From Ensifer sp. Root278 (GTDB lineage Bacteria > Pseudomonadota > Alphaproteobacteria > Rhizobiales > Rhizobiaceae): a stretch of 64,000 bases of DNA. Made by a program: the position numbers and the translations under genes. How positions within the stretch are numbered: the stretch's first letter is position 1; each line of letters begins with the position of its first letter. Shown piece after piece: positions 26,718 to 34,847 of the stretch. Below the pieces are notes generated by a model. It made no database searches, had not been told where the DNA came from, and was given only the letters and a program-made list of their open reading frames with translations. The stretch is taken from positions 76,770 through 140,769 of the forward strand of contig NZ_LMJJ01000008.1 of the NCBI RefSeq assembly GCF_001429285.1, read 5' to 3'.

Positions 26718-28469
26718 ATGCGCGATATCTCCTCGACCAAAAGTGCCAATCAATTCAAAGGCGTCTTTGCCGGATGCATGAACGCCTTCGTCGGCATCGG
26801 CCTGCTTAGCGCCGTCGTCAACATCCTCTATCTCACGGGCTCCCTGTTCATGATGGAGGTCTATGACCGAGTGCTGCCGAGCCGCAGCCTGCCGACACTT
26901 GCGGCGCTGCTTGCCATCGTCGCGGTCCTCTATGGCTTCCAAGGGCTGTTCGACGCCCTACGCGGGCGTCTCCTGGTGCGCATTGCCGATCGACTCGATC
27001 TGGCAATTTCGCCACGCGTCTACGATGCGATCCTCGGCCTGCAGCTTCAAGCGCCGATGAGCGCCCGCTACGCCCAGCCCCTTCGCGATCTCGACGCCAT
27101 CCGCTCGTTCCTCTCCGGAAGTGGCCCGACCGCGCTCTTCGATCTGCCCTGGCTGCCCTTCTACATTGCCATCTGCTTCGCCTTCCATTTCTGGCTCGGG
27201 GTCACGGCACTCGGCGGCGCAATCGTGCTTGCAGCCATCACGCTGCTGACCGAGCTTGTCTCCAAACGACCCGTCGAGGAAGCCGCCAGGCATTCTTCCA
27301 AGCGCAGCCGCATGGCCGAAAGCGCGCGGCGCAATGCCGATGTCATTTCGGTTCTCGGGATGGGGCCGCATCTGCGTCGCCGCTGGCAGGATGAGAACCG
27401 CGCCTTTACCCGCGAGCAACGCCGAGCAAGCGATATCGCCTCCGGTTTCAGCGTTCTCAGCAAGGTGCTGCGCATGCTGCTCCAGTCCGGCATTCTCGCC
27501 GTCGGCGCCTGGCTGGTGATCAACCAGCAGGCGACCCCCGGCATCATCATCGCTGGCTCGATACTCTCGGCGCGGGCGCTGGCGCCCGTCGACCTCGCTA
27601 TCGCCAACTGGAAAGGCTTCATCGCCGCCCGCCAGAGCCGGGTGCGTCTGCAGAAGACGCTGTCGCTTCTGCCGGAGATGCAGGGCCGCATGGATTTGCC
27701 CGCGCCGAAGGCGATGCTTTCGGTCGAGCGCATCACGGCGGTTCCCCCGGAAACCAGTGAATCCGTACTTCAGGACATCGTGTTCTCGCTGGAAGCCGGT
27801 ACCGGCCTCGGTGTCATCGGCGCCAGTGGTTCGGGCAAGAGTTCGCTGGCGCGCATTCTCGTTGGCATCTGGAAGCCGGCCCGCGGCGCGATCCGTCTCG
27901 ATAGCGCCACGCCCGACCAATGGCCGGCGGCAGCGCTCGCGCGACACATCGGCTACATGCCGCAGGCGATCGAGCTGCTTGACGGCACGATCGCGGAGAA
28001 CATTGCTTCCTTCGAGCCCGACGCTCAAGCCGACGATGTGATCGCGGCTGCGCGTGCGGCGCGAGTTCACGACCTGATCGTCAGCCTTCCGGACGGGTAT
28101 TCGACGGAAGTCGGCGAAAATGGCCGCGCGCTTTCCGCCGGCCAGAAACAGCGCATCGCGCTGGCGCGGGCGCTCTATCGCGATCCGTTCCTTGTCATTC
28201 TCGACGAGCCGAACTCCAATCTCGATTCCGAAGGGGAGGAGGCGCTGACCGCGGCAATCCTCGGCATCCGGGAGCGCGGCGGCATCGCCATCGTCATCGC
28301 CCATCGCCCGAGCGCGCTGATTGCGGTCGACAAGGTGCTGATGCTGGCCGCCGGCAAACAGCAGGCCTTCGGTCCGAAAGATGAGGTTCTCTCGAAGGTC
28401 TTGAGGCAGGCGCCGGGCAATCCAGGTGCGCTCAAGGTCGTGCAAACAGTAGAAGCAGCAAAGGCATGA
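26718..28469 (+). CDS. Type I secretion ABC exporter (PrtD family)
   Basis: The product is 583 residues. Five to six membrane helices fill residues 20-320 (FAGCMNAFVGIGLLSAVVNILYLTGSLFMMEVYDRVLPSRS is the PrtD-type opening). The nucleotide-binding domain has Walker A GASGSGKSS (about 367-375), signature LSAGQKQRIALARALYRDP (about 471) and Walker B FLVILDEPNSNLDSEGE (about 490). No C39 peptidase domain is present, as usual for RTX enzyme exporters. ATG 26718 is chosen because the upstream extension is not family-like. It sits between the RTX substrate gene and the adaptor gene, so it should export that protein. Confidence 0.92.
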   Translation: MRDISSTKSANQFKGVFAGCMNAFVGIGLLSAVVNILYLTGSLFMMEVYDRVLPSRSLPTLAALLAIVAVLYGFQGLFDALRGRLLVRIADRLDLAISPRVYDAILGLQLQAPMSARYAQPLRDLDAIRSFLSGSGPTALFDLPWLPFYIAICFAFHFWLGVTALGGAIVLAAITLLTELVSKRPVEEAARHSSKRSRMAESARRNADVISVLGMGPHLRRRWQDENRAFTREQRRASDIASGFSVLSKVLRMLLQSGILAVGAWLVINQQATPGIIIAGSILSARALAPVDLAIANWKGFIAARQSRVRLQKTLSLLPEMQGRMDLPAPKAMLSVERITAVPPETSESVLQDIVFSLEAGTGLGVIGASGSGKSSLARILVGIWKPARGAIRLDSATPDQWPAAALARHIGYMPQAIELLDGTIAENIASFEPDAQADDVIAAARAARVHDLIVSLPDGYSTEVGENGRALSAGQKQRIALARALYRDPFLVILDEPNSNLDSEGEEALTAAILGIRERGGIAIVIAHRPSALIAVDKVLMLAAGKQQAFGPKDEVLSKVLRQAPGNPGALKVVQTVEAAKA

Positions 28470-29779
28470 TGGACATGGACGATTGGCAGACACTGCGGCG
28501 CTCGATCCGCACGCATTTGATCGTCGGCGCGCTCGGCTTTGCCACGCTCGTTGGGCTTTTCGGCGGCTGGGCCATCGGAACTGAAATCGTTGGCGCCGTG
28601 ATTGCGCAGGGTTCGGTTGTTGTCGAAAGCAGCCTGAAGAAGGTACAGCACCCGATGGGCGGCGTCGTCAGCGAGCTGATGGTTCGTGACGGCGATCGGG
28701 TTCGGGCCGGCGACGTGGTCATGCGTCTCGATGCGACGATGACGAAAGCCAATCTTGCGATCATCCTGAAAAGTCTCGACCAGTTCGCGGCGCGAAAGGC
28801 AAGGCTCGAAGGCGAGCGCGACCGTCGTGAACGCGTGGCTTTTCCCGAGACCCTGCTTGCACGCGGCAATGAGCCGGAGATCGCAGCTATGATGCACGCG
28901 GAGGAACAGCTTTATCAAAACCGGCGCGACGTTCGCGACAGCAAGAAGCGCCAACTCGAACGGCGTGTGCAGCAGCTGAACGACGAAATCCGCGGTATGG
29001 AGGCGGAGCGCGCGGCAAGCGAGCGGGAGCGGGTGTTGATCAAGGACGAACTCGACCGCTACGTCTTCCTGCATGACATGGGCCTAATGGAGAAAAGCCG
29101 GATCAGCACGCTCGAGCGTCAGGCAACCGACATTGACGGAGAGATCGGCCGCCTCACCGCGGGGATCGCCGGCGTTCACGAAAAGATCGCCGAGACGGCG
29201 CTGCAGATCATTCAGGTGGACGAGCAATGGGCGGAAGAAGTCGGCAGCGATCTGCGCGAAATGGATGCCCGCATCGGGGAATATGTCGAGCGCAAGGTGG
29301 CGGCCGAAGACCAGTTGAAACGGGTCGATATCGTGGCGCCGCAGAACGGGATCGTGCATCAACTTGCCGTCCACACGGTGGGTGGCGTCGTCGCGCCTGG
29401 CGAACAGATCATGATGATCGTTCCTGACATCGGCAAATTGGTGGTGGAGGCCAAGGTCGCGCCGCAGGATATCGACCAGATCTATTCGGGCCAGCGCGCC
29501 ATCCTGCGCTTTTCCGCCTTCAGCCAGAAGACGACGCCGGAGATCAACGGTGCTGTGGAGCGTGTCTCCGCCGACGTCACCGTCGACCAGCGGACCGGCG
29601 CCAGCTACTACGTCGCGCGCGTCGCGATCTCGCCCGAGGAGATCCAAAGGCTTGGCAATGTGTCGCTAATGCCAGGCATGCCGGTCGAGACATTCATTAC
29701 CACCGGTGCGCGCAGCGTTGCCTCCTATTTCGTCAAGCCCCTGATGGATCAGGTCAACCGCGCGTTCCGCGAGAGCTGA
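28466..29779 (+). CDS. Type I secretion membrane fusion protein (HlyD/PrtE family)
   Basis: The product is 437 residues. A single membrane segment (about 18-40) is followed by a lipoyl-like half (VVESSLKKVQHPMGGVVSELMVRDGDRVRAGDVVMRLD), a long alpha-helical hairpin/coiled coil (about 105-270, rich in Glu/Arg/Lys), the second lipoyl half (VDIVAPQNGIVHQLAVHTVGGVVAPGEQIMMIVP) and a beta-barrel C-terminus (SLMPGMPVETFITTGARS). It links the ABC exporter to an outer-membrane TolC channel. No tolC gene is in the window, so a shared one elsewhere is likely. It overlaps the exporter gene by four bases. Confidence 0.92.
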   Translation: MMDMDDWQTLRRSIRTHLIVGALGFATLVGLFGGWAIGTEIVGAVIAQGSVVVESSLKKVQHPMGGVVSELMVRDGDRVRAGDVVMRLDATMTKANLAIILKSLDQFAARKARLEGERDRRERVAFPETLLARGNEPEIAAMMHAEEQLYQNRRDVRDSKKRQLERRVQQLNDEIRGMEAERAASERERVLIKDELDRYVFLHDMGLMEKSRISTLERQATDIDGEIGRLTAGIAGVHEKIAETALQIIQVDEQWAEEVGSDLREMDARIGEYVERKVAAEDQLKRVDIVAPQNGIVHQLAVHTVGGVVAPGEQIMMIVPDIGKLVVEAKVAPQDIDQIYSGQRAILRFSAFSQKTTPEINGAVERVSADVTVDQRTGASYYVARVAISPEEIQRLGNVSLMPGMPVETFITTGARSVASYFVKPLMDQVNRAFRES

Positions 29780-29815
29780 CGCGCCCAAGCACCGAGTAAT
29801 CTGACAAATCGCATT

Positions 29816-29847
29816 CGCCCGTCGGTATCGAAAGATATCGGCGGGCG
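29816..29847 (+). terminator. Long stem-loop after the type I secretion operon
   Basis: CGCCCGTCGGTATC (29816-29829) pairs with GATATCGGCGGGCG (29834-29847) over 14 bp with two G-U pairs and a GAAA tetraloop. It lies 36 bases after the adaptor stop codon. There is no strong T run (TCCCGTTTC follows), so it may be a weak terminator or a 3' end stabiliser. Confidence 0.6.
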
Positions 29848-29950
29848 TCCCGTTTCAGGCGTTCCGACAGATTTTATTCGCCTCATAGTTGCTGCTCGAC
29901 CACTGTCTTTCAAGCTGTTTGTTCGGGAAGCGACCCCCACTTTTTACATC

Positions 29951-30014
29951 GTATGCCACTTTAAACATTTATGCATACAAAATTGTCGACAAAATAGTTG
30001 ACATTGTCGCCAAC
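29951..30014. promoter_or_regulatory. Operator region of the amidohydrolase/transporter operon
   Basis: The stretch holds a GTATGC/GCATAC inverted repeat (29951-29956 and 29973-29978), a perfect 10-bp palindrome TTGTCGACAA (29983-29992) within ATTGTCGACAA, and a second ATTGTCG exactly 21 bases downstream (30003-30009), two helical turns away. ATTGTCGACAA is 10/11 identical to the half site before the GntR gene at 40224. It lies about 80 to 145 bases before the binding-protein gene. The rest of 29848-30096 shows nothing else. Confidence 0.55.
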
Positions 30015-30096
30015 AGCTTCAAATCTAGGGTGGCTTGCTCACGAGTGGGCGAGAGCGCCGGCATAGGGCGACTGACGAGAAAACAGAGGGAACGAC

Positions 30097-31659
30097 ATGA
30101 AACTGAGAAAGCATCTCCTCGCGGGGTTGGCATTTACCGTCCTCGCATCCTCGGCATCCGCCGAAACGCTGCGCTGGGGAAGCCCGCGGGATATCTTCTC
30201 GCTCGACCCCTATTCCTACGGGAGCACCTCGAACCTGGCCTTCCTCAACCACGTCTATGAGGGCCTGACGCGCTATACGCCGGAGTTCAAGGTCGAGGCG
30301 GCGCTCGCCACGAGCTGGGAGATGGTGAAGGACAAGGTCTGGCGCTTCCATCTGCGCAAGGGTGTGAAGTTCCAGAACGGTGCCGATTTCACCGCCGACG
30401 ACGTCGTTGCCTCCATGGCCCGCGTCAGCCACCCGACCTCGCCGCTGCGCGGCAACATTCCGGCCTATGTCTCGACCACCAAGGTCGACGACTACACGGT
30501 CGACATCGAAGTGAATTCGCTGAACCCGCTGTTCCTCAACGACATGACCAACATCTTCATGTTCGACAAGGACTGGCTGGTCGACAACAAGTCCGAGCTG
30601 CCGACCGACGTCGGCGCCAAGGTCGAAGGCTACGCCACCTACAACACCAACGGTACCGGCCCGTTCAAGGTCGAGTCCCGCGTTCCCGACAGCAAGACCG
30701 TTCTCATCAAGAACGATGGCTGGTGGGATACGCCGAAGCACAATCTCGACCGCATCGAATTCATGCCGATCACCTCGGCCGCCACCCGGGTCGCGGCCCT
30801 GCTTTCGGGCGAGATCGACCTCACCGATGGTGCCCCGGTACAGGATCTGGAGCGCCTCAAGAGCTCGCCGGACATCAAGGTCGTCGAGCGCACCGACCTG
30901 CGCACCGTGCACATGGTCTTCAACCGCCACGAGACCTTCGCCGACGGTCGCGAAAACTTCTTCAACAACATCAAGGTACGCCAGGCGATCGACCATGCGA
31001 TCGACCGCCAGCTCATCTTCAAGCGCGTGATGCGCGGCAAGTCGCATGTCGCCGGCACCATGGTCGCGCCTGAGATCCCCGGCTACAGCGCCGAGCTCGA
31101 CGTGCCGACCGCTTACGATCCGGAACTCTCCAAGAAGCTGCTCGAAGAAGCGGGCGCCGTCGGCAAGGAGTTCACGTTCGTCTGCATGAACGACGAGAGC
31201 GTCAACGAGGAAGACGTCTGCAGCGCGCTCGTTTCGATGCTGTCGCGCGTCGGTCTCAAGCCGACCCTCGACATCGGCCCGCGTGCGGTTCAGGCGCCGA
31301 AGCGCGCCGGCGGCAAGTCCGACGCCTACATGATCGGCTGGGCCAACGAGCCAACCCTCGATGCCTATTCGATCCTGGTTCAGGTTCTCTCGACCCGCGA
31401 AGGTGCCGCCGGCGTCGCCAACTACGGCGGCTGGTCCTATCCGGAACTCGACGCCATGGTGAAGAAGGCCGCGGTCGAGATGGATCACGACAAGCGTCTG
31501 GCGATCGAAACCGAGGCGCTGAAGTTCGCCAAGGACGAGGTCATCATGATCCCGCTGCACCAGCAGCCGATGGCCTGGGCGATGTCCAAGAACGTCACGG
31601 ACGTCACCATTCGCGCCGACAACAAGCCGCGCCACTGGCTGACGCGCATCGGCGATTGA
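30097..31659 (+). CDS. Dipeptide/oligopeptide-type ABC transporter binding protein
   Basis: The product is 520 residues, the usual size for family 5 binding proteins. The signal peptide is residues 1-22 (ending SASA). Family features include LRWGSPRDIFSLDPYSY, VYEGLTRYTPEFKVEAALATSWE, WRFHLRKGVKFQNGADFTADDVVASMARV, and NNIKVRQAIDHAIDRQLIFKRVMRG. This family carries peptides but also many other solutes such as opines, nickel and heterocycles. The neighbouring amidohydrolases suggest a cyclic amide or deaminated base rather than a peptide. First gene of an operon to 38288. Confidence 0.93.
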   Translation: MKLRKHLLAGLAFTVLASSASAETLRWGSPRDIFSLDPYSYGSTSNLAFLNHVYEGLTRYTPEFKVEAALATSWEMVKDKVWRFHLRKGVKFQNGADFTADDVVASMARVSHPTSPLRGNIPAYVSTTKVDDYTVDIEVNSLNPLFLNDMTNIFMFDKDWLVDNKSELPTDVGAKVEGYATYNTNGTGPFKVESRVPDSKTVLIKNDGWWDTPKHNLDRIEFMPITSAATRVAALLSGEIDLTDGAPVQDLERLKSSPDIKVVERTDLRTVHMVFNRHETFADGRENFFNNIKVRQAIDHAIDRQLIFKRVMRGKSHVAGTMVAPEIPGYSAELDVPTAYDPELSKKLLEEAGAVGKEFTFVCMNDESVNEEDVCSALVSMLSRVGLKPTLDIGPRAVQAPKRAGGKSDAYMIGWANEPTLDAYSILVQVLSTREGAAGVANYGGWSYPELDAMVKKAAVEMDHDKRLAIETEALKFAKDEVIMIPLHQQPMAWAMSKNVTDVTIRADNKPRHWLTRIGD

Positions 31660-31669
31660 GTTTCCTTGC

Positions 31670-31693
31670 CCCGGCAGAGTTCGCTCTGCCGGG
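31670..31693 (+). terminator. Intra-operon hairpin after the binding-protein gene
   Basis: CCCGGCAGAG (31670-31679) pairs perfectly with CTCTGCCGGG (31684-31693) across a TTCG tetraloop, followed by CTTTCTC. Such a hairpin after a binding-protein gene commonly gives partial termination and protects the upstream message, so that the binding protein is made in excess over the permease. Confidence 0.7.
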
Positions 31694-31717
31694 CTTTCTC
31701 ATTCAGCGAGAAACCCA

Positions 31718-32689
31718 ATGATTGTCTTTCTCATCAAGCGACTGGCCAATGCCGTGCTGGTCATGCTCGCCGTTGCGCTGCTCGCCTTCCTGATCTTCCG
31801 CTTCGCCGGCGATCCGGTGGAGTTGATGGCCAACGAGCAGATGTCGCAGGCCGACCGCATCGAGCTGCGCGAAAAGCTCGGGCTCAACGATTCGTTCGTG
31901 ACCCAGTTCGGACGGTTCGTCGTCAACGCTGCACAGGGCGATTTCGGCATCAGCTACCGCAACGGCCAGGACGTCATGAAGCTGATTGCCGAACGCTTCC
32001 CGGCGACGATGGAGTTGGCGCTGGTCGCAACCGTCCTGTCGCTCTTGATCGGTATTCCGCTTGGCGTCATCACTGCGATCCATCGCGGGCGATGGTACTC
32101 GGAGGGGCTTCAATTCGTCAGTATCATCGGCGTCTCGTTGCCGAGCTTCGTCGTCGGCATCCTTTTGATCCTTGTCTTTGCCGTAACGCTTGGCCTCGTG
32201 CCCGCTTTCGGCCGCGGCGACGTGGTTCAGCTTGGCTGGTGGAGCACCGGTTTGCTGACGGCTTCGGGTCGCGCGTCCCTGCTTCTGCCGTCCCTTGCGC
32301 TCGCGCTTTACCAGATCACTCTGGTCATGCGCCTTGTCCGCGCCGAGATGATGGAAGTGCTGCGCTCGGACTTCGTCAAATTCGCACGTGCCCGCGGCGT
32401 GCCGCGCTGGCGGATCTATTTCCGCCACGCGCTCCGCAACTGTCTGATGCCTGTCGTCACCATGACGGCGATGAACTTCGGCTCGCTGATCGCATTCGCG
32501 CTGATCACCGAAACCGTGTTCCAGTGGCCGGGCATGGGCATGCTGTTCATTCAGGCGGTGACCTTCCTCGATATGCCTGTCATGGCGGGGTATCTCTGCA
32601 TCGTCTCCTTCATCTTCGTCACGCTCAATACGCTCGTCGATATCGCCTATGCGGTCATCGATCCGCGGTTGCGCGATGCCACCCGCTGA
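31718..32689 (+). CDS. Dpp/Opp-type ABC transporter permease (DppB-like)
   Basis: The product is 323 residues with about six membrane helices. The N-terminal MIVFLIKRLANAVLVMLAVALLAFLIFRFAGDPVELMA is typical of DppB. The coupling loop FVKFARARGVPRWRIYFRHALRNCLMPVVTMTAMNFGSLIAFALITETVFQWPGMGMLF contains the ARxxG pattern and the family's PGxG ending. It forms a heterodimer with the next gene's product. Confidence 0.93.
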   Translation: MIVFLIKRLANAVLVMLAVALLAFLIFRFAGDPVELMANEQMSQADRIELREKLGLNDSFVTQFGRFVVNAAQGDFGISYRNGQDVMKLIAERFPATMELALVATVLSLLIGIPLGVITAIHRGRWYSEGLQFVSIIGVSLPSFVVGILLILVFAVTLGLVPAFGRGDVVQLGWWSTGLLTASGRASLLLPSLALALYQITLVMRLVRAEMMEVLRSDFVKFARARGVPRWRIYFRHALRNCLMPVVTMTAMNFGSLIAFALITETVFQWPGMGMLFIQAVTFLDMPVMAGYLCIVSFIFVTLNTLVDIAYAVIDPRLRDATR

Positions 32690-32699
32690 GGTCGCTGCC

Positions 32700-33650
32700 A
32701 TGACAGATCACGTCCAGCAAACCACACCGCCACGCCGGCCCTCGCGGCTTGCCCGCTGGCGCCAAAGCGACCTCTGGTGGTCCTTCACCCACAAGCCGTC
32801 GGCGATCATCGGCGCGGTCATCCTCACCTTCCTGATCGTGACCGCCTTTTCCGCGCCGCTGATTGCGCCCCAGAACCCGTTCGATCCGGCCCAGCTCGAG
32901 CTCTGGAATTCCGAGTTGCCGCCAATCTGGGAGGCCGACGGCCAATGGCCTTACGTGCTCGGCACGGACACCCAAGGCCGCGACATGCTTTCGGCCATTC
33001 TCTATGGCTCGCGCATCTCGATCCTGATCGGCGTCGCCTCGGTCGTCCTTTCATTGGCCGTGGGTTTGAGCCTCGGGCTCGTCGCCGGCTATTTCGGGCG
33101 CTTCATCGACAATCTGCTGATGCGCATCGGCGATGTGCTCCTCTCGATCCCGACGATCCTGATCGCGATCCTCGTCAGCGCCGTCGCGCGCCAGATGCTG
33201 CCGCCGGAACTCAGGGACGTCGGTTCTGCCGCCGTGCTGGTGCTGGCGATTACGCTCAGCGCCTGGGTGCAATATGCCCGTACCGTCCGTGCCCAGACGA
33301 TCGTCGAGCGCGGCAAGGAGTATGTCCAGGCCGCGCGTCTTTTGAAAACGCCGGCGCGGCGCATCATGCTGAAGCACATCCTGCCGAACACGCTGACGCC
33401 GATCCTGGTCGCGGCGACCTTGAACTTCGGCATGGCGATCCTGACGGAGGCGACGCTTTCCTTCCTCGGCATCGGCATGCCGCCGAGCCAGCCGAGCCTT
33501 GGAACGCTCATCCGCCTCGGCAACCAGTTCCTGTTTTCGGGCGTATGGTGGGTCGTGCTCTTCCCCGTCGTCCAGCTTTGCCTTCTCGTGGTCTCCGTCA
33601 ACCTGCTCGGTGACTGGCTGCGCGATGCGCTCAATCCGAAATTGAGGTGA
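32700..33650 (+). CDS. Dpp/Opp-type ABC transporter permease (DppC-like)
   Basis: The product is 316 residues. Features: YVLGTDTQGRDMLSAILYGSRISILIGVASVVLSLAVG (the DppC signature GTDxxGRD), YVQAARLLKTPARRIMLKHILPNTLTPILVAATLNFGMAILTEATLSFLGIG, and LGDWLRDALNPKLR at the end. The start at 32700 removes a 17-residue extension that overlaps the upstream permease. Confidence 0.93.
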   Translation: MTDHVQQTTPPRRPSRLARWRQSDLWWSFTHKPSAIIGAVILTFLIVTAFSAPLIAPQNPFDPAQLELWNSELPPIWEADGQWPYVLGTDTQGRDMLSAILYGSRISILIGVASVVLSLAVGLSLGLVAGYFGRFIDNLLMRIGDVLLSIPTILIAILVSAVARQMLPPELRDVGSAAVLVLAITLSAWVQYARTVRAQTIVERGKEYVQAARLLKTPARRIMLKHILPNTLTPILVAATLNFGMAILTEATLSFLGIGMPPSQPSLGTLIRLGNQFLFSGVWWVVLFPVVQLCLLVVSVNLLGDWLRDALNPKLR

Positions 33651-33653
33651 ATA

Positions 33654-34847
33654 ATGTCCAATCTCCTGATCCGTAACGTCAGGCCCAACGCCGGCGAAGC
33701 GACCGATATCCTCGTGCGCGACGGCAAGATCGCGGCCTTCGGCAAAGGTCTTTCCGCTGAAGGCGTAGCAACCGAGGACGGCAACGGCCATATCGTGATC
33801 TCTGGTCTCGTCGAAGCCCATACGCATCTCGACAAGTCGGTCTGGGGCATGCCCTGGCATGTCAATGCCAAGTCTGCGAGCTTGCGCGAACGCATCGACT
33901 TCGAGCGCGAGCAGCGGCTCGAAATCGGCATCGAGCCGCACCGCCAGTCCATGCGTCAGGCAATCATGCTCGCGGCCAACGGCGCAAGCCACATCCGCAG
34001 CCACGTCGACATCGACACGACCCATGGGCTTAGGCTGATGGAAGGCATCGTCGAGACCCGCAAGGCGCTTGAGGGCATCATCGACATCGAGATCGTCGCC
34101 TTCCCGCAGTCGGGCCTTGTCACTCGTCCGGGCACGGTCGAGCTCCTCGACCAGGCTCTGAGCAATGGCGCGGAAGTCCTTGGCGGCATTGATCCCTGCG
34201 GCATCGACTGGGACCCGAAGGGACACCTCGACGCGATCTTCGGCCTTGCCGACAAACATGCAAAGCCAATCGATATTCATCTGCACGAGCAGGGCGAACT
34301 CGGTGCCTTCAGCATGGAGATGATGTTCGAGCGCATCCGCGCGCTCGGCATGCAGGGCAAGGTGGCGATCAGTCACGCCTTCGCGCTCGGAGCACCGGAT
34401 TACCTGCGCGTCGCCGGCCTGATCGAACAGATTGCCGAGCTCGATATCCGTATCGTCACGACCGGCTCACCGTCTTCGACCGTGCCGTCGATCCTCCGTT
34501 TGAAGGACGCCGGCGTCAAGGTCGCGGCCGGCTGCGACGGCATCCGCGATACCTGGGGTCCGTGGGGACAGCCCGACATGATGGACCGCGCCCGCATCCT
34601 CGGCATGAAGAATGGCCTGCGCCGTGACGTCGATCTCGAACATGCGCTGCATGTCTGCTCCAAGGGGGGCGCCGAGGTCATGGACATTAGGGGATACGGC
34701 CTGGACGTCGGCTGCGACGCCGATTTCACCCTGCTCACCGGCGAGACGCTGGCCCATGCCGTCGTCGACGTCGCGCCGCGGCCGCTGGTCGTCAAGCGCG
34801 GACGTGTCGTCGCTCGAAACGGTATTGCGGAGGTAGCAATCCCATGA
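33654..34847 (+). CDS. Amidohydrolase, cytosine-deaminase-like
   Basis: The product is 397 residues with an intact amidohydrolase metal site: HTHLDKS (about residues 56-62), the third His in IDIHLHEQGE, the fourth His in ISHAFALG, and the Asp in AAGCDGIRDTWGPWGQPDM. The latter stretch and SHVDID match the CodA/AtzC-type subgroup that deaminates or opens N-heterocycles. The small leading strand (LLIRNVRP) and final VVKRGRVVARNG are the composite sandwich domain. It is encoded in the middle of a transporter operon, so its substrate is probably what the transporter imports. It overlaps the next gene by four bases. Confidence 0.88.
   Translation: MSNLLIRNVRPNAGEATDILVRDGKIAAFGKGLSAEGVATEDGNGHIVISGLVEAHTHLDKSVWGMPWHVNAKSASLRERIDFEREQRLEIGIEPHRQSMRQAIMLAANGASHIRSHVDIDTTHGLRLMEGIVETRKALEGIIDIEIVAFPQSGLVTRPGTVELLDQALSNGAEVLGGIDPCGIDWDPKGHLDAIFGLADKHAKPIDIHLHEQGELGAFSMEMMFERIRALGMQGKVAISHAFALGAPDYLRVAGLIEQIAELDIRIVTTGSPSSTVPSILRLKDAGVKVAAGCDGIRDTWGPWGQPDMMDRARILGMKNGLRRDVDLEHALHVCSKGGAEVMDIRGYGLDVGCDADFTLLTGETLAHAVVDVAPRPLVVKRGRVVARNGIAEVAIP

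Noticed and set aside
31666-32703. 345-codon frame over the DppB-like permease
   Set aside because: A shadow of the real permease frame 31718-32689, which has membrane helices and family motifs.
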